A DNA stretch of 64,000 nt from CAWBAT01 sp963810905 (lineage in GTDB: Bacteria > Acidobacteriota > Terriglobia > Versatilivoradales > Versatilivoraceae). The DNA is taken from positions 186,001 to 250,000 of the forward strand of contig CAWEPG010000011.1 of the NCBI GenBank assembly GCA_963810905.1, given 5' to 3'. Each line of letters begins with the position of its first letter. The stretch's first letter is position 1. A program made the translations under genes and the position numbers. Shown piece after piece: positions 48,483 through 58,405 of this stretch. Below the pieces are notes generated by a model. The model saw nothing but the letters and a program-made list of their open reading frames with translations, had not been told where the DNA came from and did not search any database.

Positions 48483-49610
48483 ATGCTGCGCTTGCAAGGT
48501 GTTGTTGCTGCGGCGGCGTTGATCGCCGCGCTGCTCGCAGCGATGGCGACAGGGGCCTGCAATAAACAGCGTCGGGCAGCGACCCCGCTATCCGGTTTCT
48601 CGGCGCCGTTCGTGTTCGGTCACTTCCAGGTGCCCGCCGACAACCCGCTGACCAAGGAATCGGTGGAGCTCGGCCGGCGGCTCTTCTACGATCCGCGCTT
48701 GTCGGCTAACGGTAAAGTGTCCTGCTCGACCTGTCATATCCAGCGCCTGGCCTTCACCGATGGCCGTGTCACCGGCGTCGGCGTGTCCGGCAAGCCGCTG
48801 GCGTTCAACAGCATGAGCCTGGCCAACCTGATGTGGGGTCCGCAGCACTTCTTCTGGAACGGCCGCGCCGCCACACTGGAGGAGCAGGCGCTGATCCCGA
48901 TCCAGCATCCGGATGAAATGGCGCAGGACCTGGGGCGACTGGTTGCCGAACTGTCCGCCGACGCCAGCTACCGGGAAATGTTCGAAACGGCCTACGGCGA
49001 AGTCAGCGCGGCAGCAATCGCCCGTGCGCTGGCTTCATTCGAGCGCACCTTGATCTCCTCCAATTCGCGCTACGACCAGTTCCTGCGCGGCGAGATCACG
49101 CTGAATCCGCAGGAGGAACTGGGACGCAAGCTGTTCATGGCCCACCCGGACGTCAAGGTGAGTCTGCGCGGCGCCAACTGCATAGACTGTCACAGCCAGT
49201 TCCTGACCGGCGGCTTCAGCGCGCGCTACGACGGCTTCTCCAACAATGGCCTCGATGACGAGGAACACCTGCAGCCCGGCCTGCAGGCGGTCACCGGCAA
49301 CCCGGCACATCGCGGGCTGTTCAAGGTGCCGTCGTTGCGGAACATCGCGCTCACCGCGCCCTACATGCACGATGGCCGTTTCAAGACGCTCGAGGAGGTG
49401 CTGGATCACTACGACAGCGGCATCAGGAACAGCAGCACGCTGAGTTCCCTGATCGTGGAGGCGGACAACCGCGGCGCGGCAGCGGCAGGACGGATCAGCC
49501 TGCATCTGACGGCAACAGAGAAGGCGGCCATCATCGCCTTCCTGCGCACGCTGACGGACCAGGACTTCGTGAGCGCGGAACAGTTCTCCGATCCGTTCGC
49601 GCGCAAGTGA
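48483..49610 (+). CDS. MbnH-like di-heme enzyme (MauG/cytochrome c peroxidase superfamily)
   Basis: Exported di-heme lipoprotein-type enzyme. Hemes at CSTCH (84-88) and CIDCH (236-240), counting from the TTG at 48474; a TGAC lipobox at Cys29. The segment WGPQHFFWNGRAATLEEQAL and ANLMWGPQHFF match the peroxidase/MauG core. Known MbnH uses a bis-Fe(IV) state to turn a Trp of MbnP into kynurenine. An MbnP-like gene follows with overlap, which makes this assignment stronger than the peroxidase label. Start is ATG 48483, or the upstream TTG. Intact. Confidence 0.8.
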   Translation: MLRLQGVVAAAALIAALLAAMATGACNKQRRAATPLSGFSAPFVFGHFQVPADNPLTKESVELGRRLFYDPRLSANGKVSCSTCHIQRLAFTDGRVTGVGVSGKPLAFNSMSLANLMWGPQHFFWNGRAATLEEQALIPIQHPDEMAQDLGRLVAELSADASYREMFETAYGEVSAAAIARALASFERTLISSNSRYDQFLRGEITLNPQEELGRKLFMAHPDVKVSLRGANCIDCHSQFLTGGFSARYDGFSNNGLDDEEHLQPGLQAVTGNPAHRGLFKVPSLRNIALTAPYMHDGRFKTLEEVLDHYDSGIRNSSTLSSLIVEADNRGAAAAGRISLHLTATEKAAIIAFLRTLTDQDFVSAEQFSDPFARK

Positions 49611-50383
49611 ATCGCATGCATAGAGCAAAGTACGTCATACCGGTCCTGTTCGCGCTGGTCGCGATACTCGGCATCACAGGCTGGTGGCTATACCGCGCAG
49701 CGCAGCCGATCGAACTGGCACTGTACTTTCATCCCTTCGTCGGTCCGGAGCCGCTGGTGCTCAACGAATCGCGCTATCCCAATCCGGGTGGCGAGGGTCG
49801 TTTCAAGGTGCGCGATTTCCAGTTTTTTCTCAGCAACATCCGGCTGACGAGCGGGACCGGCGTATACACCGAACCCGACAGTTATCACCTGGTGCGATTC
49901 GACGGCGCCGAACCCGCCTTTGGCATCGTGCTGCACGACGTGCCGCGCCGGGACTACCAGCGGATCGAGTTTGGCATCGGCGTGGATGCCGCCGCCAACA
50001 AGTCGCTTGCGCAACGCGGAGACCTGGACCCCAACGGCCGCATGGCCTGGAACTGGGAGGTCGGTTACAAATTCGTGCTGTTCGAAGGCACACTGGTGCG
50101 CGGAAACGCGAGCGTCCCGCTCGTCTATCACGTTGGATTCGAGGAGAACTACCGGCTCATCGCGACCGAGTTGCACCGCGAGCCACTGGACAGCCGCCCC
50201 GCGCGGCTGGATTTCCGGGTCGACATCCTGCGCCTGTTCCAGGGTTCTACGACCGTCGACATGGCGGCGCTACCCAGTGTGAAGTTCGATCGGGCCGACG
50301 CGGCGCTGCTCGCGCGCAATTTTGCCGCCATGGTCACGCCGATGTGGCCTGATGCGGCCGGTCAACCCGACGGAGCCCGTTGA
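49607..50383 (+). CDS. MbnP-like protein
   Basis: 258 residues, secreted by an N-terminal helix (VIPVLFALVAILGITGWWLY). Family-like motifs: FQFFLSNIRL, FGIVLHDVPRRDYQRIEFGIGVD and MAWNWEVGYKFVLFEG, then YHVGFEENYRLI. MbnP proteins bind copper and carry a Trp oxidised by MbnH. Two Trp residues in the NWEVGY segment are candidates. GTG start overlaps the MbnH stop. Role in copper handling outside methanobactin loci is open. Confidence 0.78.
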   Translation: MNRMHRAKYVIPVLFALVAILGITGWWLYRAAQPIELALYFHPFVGPEPLVLNESRYPNPGGEGRFKVRDFQFFLSNIRLTSGTGVYTEPDSYHLVRFDGAEPAFGIVLHDVPRRDYQRIEFGIGVDAAANKSLAQRGDLDPNGRMAWNWEVGYKFVLFEGTLVRGNASVPLVYHVGFEENYRLIATELHREPLDSRPARLDFRVDILRLFQGSTTVDMAALPSVKFDRADAALLARNFAAMVTPMWPDAAGQPDGAR

Positions 50384-50423
50384 TTCTGTCAGCTCCCCCT
50401 GGACTGCATGGAAGGATCGGTTA

Positions 50424-51872
50424 ATGAAAAGATTTGCCCTGCTGTGGGACCTGATTACTCCCGCGATATCGCCCCCTGAGACACCAGTGGGATGGCGGAT
50501 ACTGGGTCGCACCTTCCTGAAACTCGGCGCCACCGGTTTTGGTGGAGGCATTGCCGTCATTGCTCAAGTCCGCCGTATCGTTGTACGCGAGCGTCACTGG
50601 CTTTCCGAAGAAGAATTTCTTGACGCCGTTTCTCTGGCACAGAGCCTGCCCGGGGCCAACGCAGCTAATGCGATCACTTACATTGGACTGAAATTGGGAG
50701 GGATTCGAGGCGCCACTGTTTCGGTGGTCAGCTTCATCTTACCCTCCTTCTTGATGATGATAGGCCTCACGATCGCTCACAACCATTTCCAGCATCTGCA
50801 GGATGTTCAACGGGTCTTTCAAGGTCTCAACGCAGCAGTCGTCGGTCTGATCGCAGCCACCGCTGTGCGGCTGGGCAAGACTGCCATGTCGCGGCAATGG
50901 CACCTGGAATTGGGAATCGCAACGGCCTTTGTTTTGATATTCATGGGTGCCAGCGTGGCTGAAGTAGTCCTCCTGGCTGGAATGTTCGGGATCTTCGTCC
51001 AGTCCTTCAAGGTCCGTGCGCGGCACCGCATGCGGCAACAGTTACACAAACAGCGGCAGTCAGGCGGCCGCACCGCTGTTGCCACCCGCCAAGCGCGCAA
51101 GCAGGCCGCCGAGGCCATCGCACAAAGTAGCAACCTCGCAGCTGACCATGCAGTCAGTGATTCGCTGGCACCCGCCTCTGAAAACAGAAGCGATGCCAAG
51201 CTTGAGAGAGAAGAAAATAGGAATTTGGAGGCTTCAGTGCAGGACGACCTGAATTCTGAGTCTGACGATGTTCCTAGCGCCAAACGGCTTCACAGTTTTG
51301 CCATCCCATTCTTGGCCCTGCCTTTTTTCTTGAAGTTTGTCACCATCTGGCAATTGGCCATGGTCTTTTTGAGGGTCGGGGCTGTCACTTTCGGTGGCGG
51401 TTTTGTCATGATTCCACAAATCGAGGCCGATGTTGTGAACGTGCATGGCTGGCTGACCCGCCAAGCCTTCGCCGATAGTGTGGTCTTCGGCCAAATTACG
51501 CCTGGTCCCGTACTCATCACGGCTACTTTCATCGGATTTAAGGTTGCCGGTTGGATCGGCGCAATAGCAGCGACCGTCGCAGCTTTTCTTCCCTCATTCC
51601 TGATGACCGTGATCGCCGGGGCATCCCTCAACCGCTTTCGCACGAATCATCAAGTGCAGGCCTTTCTAGCCGGTGTTGCACCAGCGGTCGTCGGAATGCT
51701 GGCAGCGGCCGCGGTGAGTATGGCACGGTCCGGTTTGACTTCGACCTTGAGTTTTGGAGTTGCCACTGTCGCCTTTTTGTTGATGCTCCGCGCCAAGCTG
51801 AACCCGGTTGTGATTATCCTGGGCTGCGGGTTGCTGCAGTTTGCCCTTTCTCGATTCCTGTTCAGGGGATAG
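50424..51872 (+). CDS. chrA: Chromate transporter, two-domain
   Basis: Inner-membrane chromate efflux protein of the CHR family, long (two-domain) form. Repeat 1 GATGFGGGIAVIAQVRRIVV with SLPGANAANAITYIG; repeat 2 VGAVTFGGGFVMIPQIEADVV with GQITPGPVLITATFIGF. A charged linker of about 90 residues separates them. AAGGA ten bases before ATG 50424. 482 residues, intact. Spaced 40 bases after the MbnP gene but its base use differs, so the pairing may be accidental. Confidence 0.85.
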   Translation: MKRFALLWDLITPAISPPETPVGWRILGRTFLKLGATGFGGGIAVIAQVRRIVVRERHWLSEEEFLDAVSLAQSLPGANAANAITYIGLKLGGIRGATVSVVSFILPSFLMMIGLTIAHNHFQHLQDVQRVFQGLNAAVVGLIAATAVRLGKTAMSRQWHLELGIATAFVLIFMGASVAEVVLLAGMFGIFVQSFKVRARHRMRQQLHKQRQSGGRTAVATRQARKQAAEAIAQSSNLAADHAVSDSLAPASENRSDAKLEREENRNLEASVQDDLNSESDDVPSAKRLHSFAIPFLALPFFLKFVTIWQLAMVFLRVGAVTFGGGFVMIPQIEADVVNVHGWLTRQAFADSVVFGQITPGPVLITATFIGFKVAGWIGAIAATVAAFLPSFLMTVIAGASLNRFRTNHQVQAFLAGVAPAVVGMLAAAAVSMARSGLTSTLSFGVATVAFLLMLRAKLNPVVIILGCGLLQFALSRFLFRG

Positions 51873-51950
51873 GTCCTATCGTCGGGGACTATTCACAAAT
51901 GGCCACGATGCCGGCCTTTGATATCACTGCAATGAGCAGGCTGTGCTCGT

Positions 51951-51966
51951 TTCCGGTTACGCGACT
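51951..51966 (+). repeat. TTCCGGTTACGCGACT repeat, site 1
   Basis: One of three plus-strand occurrences (also 53834-53849 and, one base altered, 60887-60903). Site 1 lies between chrA and the DUF1254 remnant. Confidence 0.6.
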
Positions 51967-52024
51967 TATCGGGCGCTTGAGGAAGTGGACATTGGGAGGA
52001 GTATTCTCAGTCATCCTGTGCCCA

Positions 52025-53554
52025 CTACTTCTGCAGCTCGATATCTCCAGGTTTCCAGGTCTTGTTAAACCATGGTTCGAGCGGGCCATAGAGGCGCAAG
52101 ATGGTAAACCATCCTCTGCCCGGAACAGTCTGAATCCAGTTACTCTCTTTACCGGCTGGCGCCTTCGGACCAAAGTAGATGTCGTAAGAGCCGTCTGCGT
52201 TCTTTTGGATCCCCGCGCTGTGGCTTCCTTTCGATGGGAAATTGCTGGTCCGTCTGAAGCATGGATCGCGTTTGTGTGTCGTAAACCAACATCGACCAAA
52301 AGTTCTTAGCTGGCGGGTTTGCCGGTATGTTCAGTTTGTAGTTCTTACCGCCGTCGAGGTAGTTGTTTTCCGAATCCAGAGCAGCAATGGCATACTGCGA
52401 ACCAACTCCGACCATCTTCAGAACCATGGCCGGCGTGACCCCCGTGTAAGCATAGAAAAAACATGGTGCGGGCGTCGAGGAGACGGGCGTCATGGTCGAG
52501 AAAGAGATAAAACCCGGTCGGGATAAACCAGGCCTTGCCCGGATAATAAGAAGTTCTGCCTTGTTTCGGGAACGGAATTCAATTGCTCGCGCGGTCGCGT
52601 TGCCGACAGCCACGGCATCCGTCAGGATCTTCTTCATGCGCTCGTCGGGCGCAAAGGGCTTACCCTTCTGGAGTCCAATCGCCAGAAGTTGACCGAGCAA
52701 TTCCGGGCTCTCGCTGTCGGCTGGCTCTTCCTGAATCAGTGGTGTTGATGTCTTCGTAGAAGCTGTAGTCGTTGGCGCCAATGGTGTTGAACGCCTTGCC
52801 TGACAGGTTCACGAACTTAGCCGGATGCGGGTTGGCGGCCTCCGACAGCGGGTACGTCCGCATGGTCTTGTGGAAGCTTTCGACGGCGGGTCCAGGATCC
52901 CCATTGACCAGGAATCCGCGCGTAAAGAAGCCATTGCCGAACGTGCGTGACTTGAAGACAAAGTAGCCCTTCGGCACGTCGCCCTTGTACCCCGGCGGCA
53001 GGAACAGGTACTTGCCACCCTTTCCCTTGTCCGGCCCTGCATTCCCCAGGTCGGCGACGTAGCGGAACCAAAAGTCGTCCACGATGCCAAGGCTGTTAGG
53101 TGGGCTTTCGAGCACGACAGGGCCTTTAGACAGATCAATCCACGTCATGGCATAGACGGTGTCCGAGTTCGCTGTCAGAAAGAGCGACTTCGAGTCCATC
53201 AGCGTATTGAAAACTCCGAACGTTCCATCAACAGCGCCACTTCGCGCAAGCCCCGGCGAAGCGCCACGACCGAAGCGCCCTGTAACGAGTTAAGGAACAC
53301 CTCAACTCCGCGCTGGAAGTCGAGATTATCGTACAACTTCTCGACGCGTCGCTGCATCGGGATAGCCGCCTTCGAACTTCAGCGTACCGAGACGCGTGTC
53401 AACTTTGTCCGGAGTGGTGATGCCGGCCGGGATAGGTGTCTCCATTTTGTATTTCTGCGCCTGGGCATAGGGCATAATGAGCAGGGTTGAAAATTACTAG
53501 GACCAATGTCGCAATGATGATTCGGTTCAGCTTGACTGATTTTTCGAATAGCAT
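52025..53554 (-). pseudogene. DUF1254/DUF1214 exported protein, many frame breaks
   Basis: DUF1254-family protein of about 500 residues, broken into pieces. Frames give, in order, a signal-like start MLFEKSVKLNRIIIATLVLV, YKMETPIPAGITTPDKVDTR, FGVFNTLMDSKSLFLTANSD, FVFKSRTFGNGFFTRGFL, LKMVGVGSQYAIAALDSEN, FWSMLVYDTQTRSMLQTDQQ and a tail WIQTVPGRGWFTILRLYG. At least five breaks near 53470, 53345, 53230, 52735 and 52235. Flanked by direct copies of the 16-base repeat on both sides. Could be a true pseudogene or a badly called sequence. Confidence 0.8.
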
Positions 53555-53793
53555 TTTTTCTCCAATCTTCATGATTTGGTGACAAGCAATGCTAGTAAAC
53601 GGGGGACGGGCGCACAAAATCGTTTTGATGAGCACCAAGCTTGATTCAATAAGATTCTGTAGGCAGTGTACTATATTCGCGCCGGCTGACAGATGCAATT
53701 TCAAAAGAACCGGAGTCAGCCTGTGGCGAAAGTCGCAAAGGTTTTAGAAATCGCCCGTGCTGTTCGGGGCAAGTGGCCGTGTGACGGCGTACT

Positions 53794-53849
53794 CGGAAAC
53801 TGACATGTGTTCGAATGGAAAGTTATTCTCAGTTTCCGGTTACGCGACT
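53794..53849. repeat. Hairpin carrying the TTCCGGTTACGCGACT repeat, site 2
   Basis: CGGAAACTGA (53794) pairs perfectly with TCAGTTTCCG (53829) over a 25-base loop, overlapping the repeat at 53834. It sits just beyond the intron 3' end. The 61551-61575 stretch (CGGGAACTGACATTTGC) is a partial copy. Confidence 0.55.
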
Positions 53850-53854
53850 AGATC

Positions 53855-55794
53855 GGCATAGGGGCGGCGGTCACCCGCCGACCCCTGCCACACCACCGTG
53901 CGTACGGGTCCGTACACGGCGGTTCGAGATGGTTACGCCGACATTTCCTCGAACAATGACGGAAGTCCGAGCGATTTGAAGTACGCATTAGAAAGCCCAA
54001 CAGAAAGGGCTTTGGCCCGTGCGAGATACCAAGGGCCACGCCCGCTGCCGGCGGTATTGCTGGCCAACCGCGGGAGAACCCCCAACTCAAGTAGCGCTGC
54101 TCGGCGACGACGCGGTGTTTTCCACTGCCGCCACAGAGCAGCTCTGAGCCGCAATCGAACCCAACGGGTGAGGTAAATCAGCACTTCGGGCGTTTCGCAG
54201 AAGCCGAAATAGCTGCGCCAGCCCCGCAGATACGGAGCCAACTCCTCCATTGTCGTTTCCATGCTGACACCCTTGGCCCGTCGCGTGATCTCCCGGATTC
54301 GTTGTTTAAACCGATCCAAGGCCTTTGGCGCAATGACGCGCTTGACCTCCGGACTGGCCGTAAAACTGAACCCAAGAAACTTCCGCTCCTGCGGTCGCGC
54401 CACCGCACTCTTCGCCTCGTTCACCTTAAGCTTGAGCTTTTGCGTGATGAATCGCGTAAGGCTCTCCATCACCCGTTGCCCCGCCCGCTCGCTGCGAACG
54501 TAGATGTTACAGTCATCCGCATATCGAACGAAGCAATGGCCCCGGCGCTCCAACTCCCGGTCGAGTTCGTCGAGCACAAGGTTACTAAGCAGTGGCGAAA
54601 GTGGTCCCCCTTGCGGAGTCCCTTCCACGCTCGGGCTGACCAACCCGTTCTCCATCACCCCGGCATTCAAGAATGCCCGGATGAGTTTCAACAGCCGCTT
54701 GTCCTCGATCCGGTTGGCAATCTGACCCATCAGTTTGTCGTGGTTGACTCGATCGAAGAATTTCTCCAAATCAAGATCAACGCACCAGCCGTAGCCCTCG
54801 GCGATATACTGCTGCGCCTGTGCCACCGCCTGATGAGCCGACCGGCCCGGCCGAAACCCATAGCTGTAATCAGAAAACGTCCGGTCCCACCGCCTCTGCA
54901 GAACCTGCATCACCGCCTGCTGGATCCATCGATCCAGCACCGTCGGGATGCCCAGCTTTCGCACCCCTCCGTCCGGCTTGGGGATTTCCACCCGCCTCAC
55001 CGGCTTCGGTTCGTAAGTCCCGTTTAGCAATTGTTCCCGGATAGCTGGCCAGTGCTGTTTCAGGTAATCCGTGATTCCGCCGACGGTCACCCCATCAACG
55101 CCCGGACTACCTTTATTGGCCTTCACCTGCCGCAATGCTGCCCTCAGGTTTTCTCGCTCACATACTTCCTCCATCAATCGATTCGTGCTGGCTGGGTTTT
55201 CGGATCCGTTCGTCGCCCCGGACGGCTCAGTCCCTTCCCTTCCGGCCTTCCGGGCTTCACCCGTTAGCGCAGAAGGGAAGTCCAGTTGCCTCTGGATGTT
55301 CTGCTTTTCGTCGTCCTTGAGACTCATGGCCTACTGGCCTCTCCTTCTCGTTCGGGCCTTCGGCCCTCGTTCCCGGCTCGGCCTATCCGTTGACTCCGCC
55401 TTTCGGCTATTGGAGTGCCTCACTAGCCTTGCCGACGTCATGACCTACTATGCCCTCTGCTGACTTCTGCCCCGCGGTCAGACCGCCTTTCGACAGCCTC
55501 AGTCGCCCAAGCGACACGGAGCAGATCTCCTGGGGTAAGCTCAGCCGCCTTCTGTGCACAGTCGCCGAATCTACGCTTCGCACCCTTGATGGATATAGAC
55601 TTCGCAGTGCGTTGCCCGCTCGTCTGGCGCTAGCGCCTTGTATCCGGTTTTTGTCCATCGACTCGCACCTTTGATCCATGCTTCTTTCAGACCCCGCCTC
55701 GCGGCGGTAGCCCTTGCATCATCACTAGGCCTTCACCTCCATCAGGTTGGCCGGAGGACTTTCACCTCCAAACTGCTGAGCATGCCCAGCACAC
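53855..55794 (-). mobile_element. Bacterial group II intron with maturase
   Basis: Minus-strand intron of roughly 1.94 kb. 5' end set by GTGTGCTGGGC at 55794 (GUGYG start), then the typical GGAGGTGAAAGTCCTCC. The 3' end lies near 53855. A domain V-like stem (CCGTGTACGG/CGTACGCACGG) at about 53893-53925 with a CGC triad, then a GC-rich domain VI (GGCGGGTGACCGCC). The encoded maturase fills the middle, about 470 bases after the 5' end. Exact ends were placed by eye; the C/ML class is not settled. Confidence 0.75.
53933..55327 (-). CDS. ltrA: Group II intron reverse transcriptase/maturase
   Basis: 464 residues. RT blocks in order: NKGSPGVDGV, PKPDGGVRKLGIPTVLDR, FSDYSYGFRPGRSAHQAV, GWCVDLDLEKFFDRVNHDKL, GTPQGGPLSPLLSN and FVRYADDCNIYV at about 265, which holds the catalytic Asp pair. 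The maturase X/thumb part has YLRGWRSYFGFCETP. No HNH endonuclease at the end, as in short intron types. Splices and mobilises its host intron. Intact. Confidence 0.92.
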   Translation of the reverse strand: MSLKDDEKQNIQRQLDFPSALTGEARKAGREGTEPSGATNGSENPASTNRLMEEVCERENLRAALRQVKANKGSPGVDGVTVGGITDYLKQHWPAIREQLLNGTYEPKPVRRVEIPKPDGGVRKLGIPTVLDRWIQQAVMQVLQRRWDRTFSDYSYGFRPGRSAHQAVAQAQQYIAEGYGWCVDLDLEKFFDRVNHDKLMGQIANRIEDKRLLKLIRAFLNAGVMENGLVSPSVEGTPQGGPLSPLLSNLVLDELDRELERRGHCFVRYADDCNIYVRSERAGQRVMESLTRFITQKLKLKVNEAKSAVARPQERKFLGFSFTASPEVKRVIAPKALDRFKQRIREITRRAKGVSMETTMEELAPYLRGWRSYFGFCETPEVLIYLTRWVRLRLRAALWRQWKTPRRRRAALLELGVLPRLASNTAGSGRGPWYLARAKALSVGLSNAYFKSLGLPSLFEEMSA

Positions 55795-56442
55795 AACGCA
55801 GCCGCTGGCGCGGCGGACGCTACGCGTGTGGAAAGGAGGCACTCTGCGGCGGAATTAGCTTGTTTGGACCGGGCACTACAGCTAGTATTAGCTTGATGTT
55901 TGCCTCCATTTGCTGTTCGCTGCGCAATCTCGTTCGATGGCTGCAAGTCATACACTGCCAATTAGTTACCATTCAAAACCCATAGGCGTCCGCCGCAAGC
56001 ACTAGCGGCCTCCTTCTAGTCTCCTTATCGAAAATGCCTCGGCATGGTTTTTGGCCCTCAAAGCCGCATTTTGTGCGCCGAGGCATTCCCGATCAAGGCT
56101 AACGACTACACAGCCAAGTGAACGAGTCTGGGCTTGAGTGATGATTGGTCCATTACATTTCCCAACCATAAGCGGAGCTCGTTCCTGCGGAGAAATAGAG
56201 ACATCCCTTATGACTGCCTAACTACGACCAAGTTCACCTGCCGCGGCGGCTGGTGAGACGTTGAACCCTGAAAAGCCGTCATGCCGACGCGGTCAGGTGC
56301 AGCGGCTGGTCGGCGATGGTGGTTTTCAGCTATCTGTACAACACAAAGTAAACACATTAAGTGACTGCTGACCAACAATTCAGCGTTTGGCACGTAGTTT
56401 GACTTGGGAGAAGCGTGATATCATAGGTAATAGAGGTGGATC
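55795..56442. other. Intergenic around intron 5' flank, no gene
   Basis: Holds the inverted repeats at 55801/55986 and nothing coding. Small open frames are shadows. Confidence 0.4.
55801..56009. repeat. Inverted-repeat pair next to the intron 5' end
   Basis: GCCGCTGGCGCGGCGGACGC at 55801 and GCGTCCGCCGCAAGCACTAG (then CGGC) at 55986 are imperfect inverted repeats about 165 bases apart. The intron begins six bases from the left one. Confidence 0.5.
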
Positions 56443-57946
56443 ATGAAGACGATCAAAGTTCAGTGGATTATACGTCAGGCAGTTGGTCTGGTTTGCGCTT
56501 CATTACTGGCTTGCGGCCTTGTGTTTGCGCAACAGACAGCGCCTACGGAGCAAGCTCCCGAACAACTCCTTTCGGCGGAACAGTTGAACACTCTGGTTGC
56601 GCCCGTTGCCTTGTACCCGGATGCTTTGCTCAGCCAAGTGCTGGTGGCAGCTACCTATCCGCTGGAGATCGTCGAGGTGGGGCAGTGGCTAAAGCGAAAT
56701 AGCAATCTACAGGGCCCCCAACTGGTGGATGCGGCGCGCCAGCAGAAATGGGATCCCAGTATCCAGGCCCTCGTGGCCTTCCCCGATGTGATCAAACGTT
56801 TGAACGCCGACATCCGTTGGACCACCGATCTCGGTAACGCATTCCTCTCACAGCAGGCCGATGTAATGAATGCCGTGCAACGGATGCGGGCCCAAGCCAT
56901 GGCGGCTGGCAAACTAAAATCCAACGCACAGGAAACCGTCACCACCGAGAAGCAAGGGGACCGATCGGTGATTGAGATTCAACCAGCCAACCCCGAGGTG
57001 GTCTACGTCCCTTACTACGATCCTGCGTATATCTGGGGCCCCCCCCTCTACGGTTATTATCCCGCTTGGGATTACCCGTATTACGGCTTTGGCTTTGGAT
57101 TCGGCCCTGGCATTTATATTGGAGGCTTTTTCGGGGGCCTTTATTGGGGTGGTTGGGGGTGGGGAGCAAACTGGTATCATTGCTCGATCTATCAGAACCA
57201 TTACTTTTTCAATCATTACGGTTACGGCGGACACGGAAGTATGGCGCCACTTGGGCTCACGATCCTGGCCATCGGCAGGGAGTCCACTATCCGAATAGTA
57301 CGCTCAATCAACGCTACGGCGGAGTCTCAGCGTCGCGAGGAGGATCGAGTTTTTCGCGGTTTGGCTCGCAATCCTATGCGTCTCGGCAGTACAACGCGGC
57401 GCCCCGAGCCGGTGTGGCGGACGCCAGCAGCTGGCGTCATTTTAACCAGTCGAGTGTCACTAGCCAAGGTGCGCAACGCGGCTACAGCTCTACTTCAGCA
57501 TATAATGGAAACAGTGGATACCGAACGAGTCCTTCATACAGCGGAACACCGCTCCGTTTCCCGCTTTCAATCCAGCCCATCCTATGGCAACAGCAGCGCA
57601 TACCGCGCGAGTCCATCCTATAGCAGCAGCTACGGTGGAACCCGCACCGTGCCCAGCAATCGCTTCAGCCCGTCCTATGGCAACAGCAACGGATACCGTA
57701 TGAGTCCTTCCTACAGCGGAGGCTACGGCGGAAACCGTTCCGTTCCCAGCTATCGCTCCAGCCCGTCCTATGGCAGCAGCAACGGATACCGCTATGAGTC
57801 CGTCGTACAGCGGAACCCGCACCGTACCCAGCTATCGCTCCAGCCCGTCATACGCAGGAGGAGGCGGATACCAGTCCAGCCGTTCTTTTAGCGGTGGGGG
57901 CTCGATCCGCTCGGGCGGCGGCTTCCACGGTGGCCGCGGTCGTTAA
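56443..57946 (+). CDS. DUF3300 protein, three frame breaks
   Basis: Exported DUF3300-family protein of about 500 residues; the family's role is unknown. Signal-type start, then LNTLVAPVALYPDALLSQVL and FPDVIKRLNADIRWTTDLGNAF, an aromatic-rich FGFGPGIYIGGF stretch, and a long Ser/Tyr repeat region (PSYGSSNGYR, PSYSGGYGG, SVPSYRSS). Frame breaks near 57240, 57560 and 57795; the last leads to a GGGGYQSSRSF / GGGFHGGRGR tail ending at 57946. GAGGTGG precedes ATG. Confidence 0.78.
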
Positions 57947-58405
57947 TAACGAGTTTAGTCATGTTGTTGTCCGGGGGCCGAACCACCGCATGGCCCAAGC
58001 GCCGACCCTCGACCCAAAGTGCAGTGTTCCTGATACGACGCGTAGCCCGGAAGGGTTGTTAATGTTGACCTACTGGACGTAATACGGCGAAACCGTAAAT
58101 TGAGGAGCTGTCGAACGGCAGTGGCTCCTACTCTCCGGTTTATCGACTTTTGAGGGTTTATGCCAAGGACTCAAGGCCAACCTTGTTAAATCAGTCTCGT
58201 GGACCCTGATAAATTCGCAACTGTGCAAATCGGTTTCAGAACGAAATGAAATGAAGATTTCTACACAAGCATTACGTAAATTCTGCCATTTGCCTTTCAG
58301 CTTGAACTGCAATAGTTTTGTGTAGTCAGATTTTCCATGGCTACCGTGGAAGTGATGCAGGCCTACTCTCTCCGTCGCGATTCCCACCCAATAAGGAGCA
58401 CATTC
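57947..58405. other. Intergenic, holds repeat fragment
   Basis: Only the 58072-58150 repeat fragment is recognisable; remaining DNA shows no gene. Confidence 0.45.
58072..58150 (+). repeat. Fragment of the 270-bp intergenic repeat, copy 3
   Basis: Matches the 3' end of the copy at 37330-37596: TACGGCG, AAATTGAGGAGC-GTCGAACGGC and a following CTCC..TTTATCGAC. About three quarters identical by eye over 75 bases. Confidence 0.55.

Noticed and set aside
48474..49610. Labelling the di-heme gene as plain cytochrome c peroxidase
   Set aside because: The overlapping MbnP-like gene makes the MbnH reading more specific; kept as an alternative.
53891..53935. tRNA-like cloverleaf by eye
   Set aside because: The stems fit group II intron domains V and VI; no anticodon arm or TpsiC loop.
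55790..56009. Inverted repeats as an integron attC site
   Set aside because: No attC core pair, no integrase nearby and spacing does not match.
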